The notes under the pieces were generated by a model that had not been told where the DNA came from, searched no databases, and saw only the letters and a list, made by a program, of their open reading frames with translations. From assembly GCA_900549825.1 (NCBI GenBank), contig URQB01000013.1:1-59526 (forward strand): a DNA stretch of 59,526 bases. The letters are read 5' to 3'. The translations under genes and the position numbers were made by a program. Positions 58,147-59,526 of the stretch are shown here, piece by piece (within the stretch, counting starts at the first letter, position 1; each line of letters opens with the position of its first letter). Source of the DNA: an uncultured Oscillospiraceae bacterium. GTDB lineage: Bacteria; Bacillota; Clostridia; Oscillospirales; Acutalibacteraceae.

Positions 58147-59312
58147 AGAAGGATCAGGCTGCGCAAACGCCCGCCGGACGGCTGCGGGCAAGGCAGAAAA
58201 AGTGGATCATTGCTGCGGCTGCCGCGGCGGTTGTGATCTTTGCCGCGGCTGTGCTGGTGTGCGTCAAAGTCCTGCCCGGCAGTTCGCAGGAGCAGTCTGG
58301 CCAGGAGCAGCAGAACGAGGGCTTTCCGTATTCCATCAATTCCAATCTGGTGCGCGACATGCGGATGCTCGGGCCGGATATCCTGCTCCTGACGGATGAG
58401 TCGGTCACGGTGCTCGATTCCTCCGGCAGGGAGGTCAGCCGCCTGCCGCATGCCTACAAACGGCCGGTGATGGATCTGCGCGCGGGTCGTTTGATCGTAT
58501 ACGACCGCGGCGGCAGGAAGCTGCGGCTGCAAAACCGCAATAAAATCCTGCTGGAAAAGGAGCTGGAGGCAGATATCATCACCTGTGCCATCGGGCGCAG
58601 CGGGAATTTTGCCGTGGCAACGCGGGAAAATAACGCCGCAAGCCTGTTGACGGTTTATGATAAAAATGTTAATGAAGTATTCAAATGGCGTTCATCGAAC
58701 GACTATATCATGGACATAGCTTTATCGGATGATGGAAAATACGCTGCGGCAGTGGTGACGGGTTCCGCCTCCGGAAAGCTGTATTCCAAAACTTATGTAT
58801 TCGAATTTTCTAAAACGCAGCCGCTCTCTGAGCTGGAGTATGCGGAGACAGCGCTTTTTGACGTATCTTTTTCCGGAAGGACCACGATCCAGGTCACGGG
58901 CGATACGCTGCGCGGTGTCATTCAGAACAGGACACAGAAGGCGGAACCCGTCTCCTTTGGAACGAATGAGCTGCGGAGTTTTTCCGCTTCAGAGGATGGT
59001 CTCAGCGCCGTGGTGCTCGCGGAATACGGCAGCATGAATGCGAACGATCTGATCGTGTACGATGAGGACGGGCAGGAAAAATTCCGCCAGTCCTTCAGCC
59101 AGAAGGTCCGCCGGGTATCCTGCGATGGCAGCAACACCGCCGTCCTGCTCGCGGGCAGCGTGCAGACCTTTGACGCAAAGGGCAGGCGGATCGGTAATTT
59201 TGCTGTTCGCAGTGACGCCCTGCGCGTTCTTGTGTCCGGCAAGAGCACTTATGTCCTCTCGATGGGTGAGCTAGACCGTATGGATACGCGGGACCGGTCG
59301 CTGGACGGATAA
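58143..59312 (+). CDS. Membrane-anchored protein with a beta-propeller-like ectodomain (DUF5711-like)
   Basis: 389 residues. Basic N-terminus (GRLRARQKKW), one membrane helix (~21-43, WIIAAAAAAVVIFAAAVLVC), then an extracytoplasmic domain rich in beta-strand repeats (LLLTDESVTVLDSSGREVSR, VYDKNVNEVFKWRSSNDYIM, IALSDDGKYAAAVVTG, TFDAKGRRIGNFAV), like WD40/PQQ-type blades. This fits the DUF5711 proteins common in Clostridia; function unknown. The start ATG 58143 overlaps the truA stop, so it is translationally coupled to truA. Confidence 0.75.
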   Translation: MKKDQAAQTPAGRLRARQKKWIIAAAAAAVVIFAAAVLVCVKVLPGSSQEQSGQEQQNEGFPYSINSNLVRDMRMLGPDILLLTDESVTVLDSSGREVSRLPHAYKRPVMDLRAGRLIVYDRGGRKLRLQNRNKILLEKELEADIITCAIGRSGNFAVATRENNAASLLTVYDKNVNEVFKWRSSNDYIMDIALSDDGKYAAAVVTGSASGKLYSKTYVFEFSKTQPLSELEYAETALFDVSFSGRTTIQVTGDTLRGVIQNRTQKAEPVSFGTNELRSFSASEDGLSAVVLAEYGSMNANDLIVYDEDGQEKFRQSFSQKVRRVSCDGSNTAVLLAGSVQTFDAKGRRIGNFAVRSDALRVLVSGKSTYVLSMGELDRMDTRDRSLDG

Positions 59313-59346
59313 GCCCCTCCGTGTGGGATGGAAACAATGTTATCTA

Positions 59347-59375
59347 TTGTGATTATGCGGGGAATATGTTATAAT
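59347..59375 (+). promoter_or_regulatory. Promoter pointing out of the window
   Basis: TTGTGA (59347-59352), 17 bp, TATAAT (59370-59375). It would drive a gene beyond the right edge; R2 copy C lies downstream of it. Confidence 0.5.
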
Positions 59376-59450
59376 ATAATATCTTACAATATATATGGAA
59401 TTGGAGCTTTCCGCCATTGTGGCGATTCGGGCGGCACTGAGCGGACGCTA

Positions 59451-59526
59451 GCATCGGTAAACAAGGGGAAACAGCGCCGCCCGGCAGCTGCAAAGCCACG
59501 TTTGCCGCGTTCTCGGCCTTTCGCCC
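59451..59526. mobile_element. R2 element, copy C (left part, cut by window end)
   Basis: GCATCGGTAAACAAGGGGAA, then CAGCGCCGCCCGGCAGCTGC and AAAGCCACGTTTGCCGCGTT, matching copy B over its first ~70 bp. Confidence 0.75.

Overview
The window is chromosomal DNA of an endospore-forming Clostridia bacterium (Bacillota). The codon use looks moderately GC-rich, and the gene set resembles gut Oscillospiraceae/Ruminococcaceae-type organisms; the family-level placement is inference. The sporulation genes spoIVB, spo0A, sigG, yabP, yabQ and spoIIID are all present, together with the Firmicutes core genes divIC, yabR, ligA, ruvCAB, glmM, ecfA1A2T, truA, mtaB and dusB. No rRNA or tRNA gene was seen.

Layout. 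0-4.3 kb: two copies of a ~100 bp repeat (R1), a large secreted Ig-like protein, an IS3 OrfA remnant and two paralogous XRE regulators. 4.4-9.2 kb: spoIVB-spo0A, a ZIP metal transporter and an isolated hisH-hisF pair. 9.2-15.3 kb: a repeat-rich spacer, a methyltransferase, citrate synthase and a GPH-type sugar symporter with a ~300-residue cytoplasmic tail. 15.4-18.3 kb: sigG diverging from yabP-yabQ-divIC-yabR. 18.3-29.2 kb: mixed housekeeping genes (MATE, ligA, a DivIVA-like coiled-coil protein, an orphan fumarase beta subunit, sirtuin, YbaK, GtrA, phosphoesterase, DegV, DusB). 29.5-35 kb: an AbrB/Zn-ribbon regulator facing a GH31-GH125 glycosidase pair, then mtaB. 35-39 kb: a decaying zone with four or more gene remnants, a nine-repeat CRISPR array of type I-C repeat class without cas genes, a lipase and spoIIID. 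39-43 kb: a methyltransferase and rfbA-rfbC-rfbD for dTDP-rhamnose, split by a repeat element and lacking rfbB. 43-49.2 kb: feoA-feoB-Cys-rich protein-DtxR regulator followed by two flavoproteins. 49.6-59.3 kb: ruvC-ruvA-GNAT-ruvB, then glmM-methyltransferase-ecfA1-ecfA2-ecfT-truA-membrane protein.

Most genes are ordinary. The unusual content is in the spaces between them: two dispersed repeat families (R1, ~100 bp, tandem; R2, 106-135 bp with terminal inverted repeats), which supply or abut gene ends at several places, a third short repeat (core CCTGATNTCTGRAGTCTG), several strong palindromes, and a cluster of pseudogenes around an orphan CRISPR array. I did not find a convincing new multi-gene system. 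The strongest leads are the R1/R2 families, the orphan array with its own leader promoter, the atypical Spo0A acidic pocket, the tailed symporter and an in-frame 24 bp duplication in the GNAT gene inside the ruv cluster. All starts were chosen from visible Shine-Dalgarno (SD) spacing and family N-termini.
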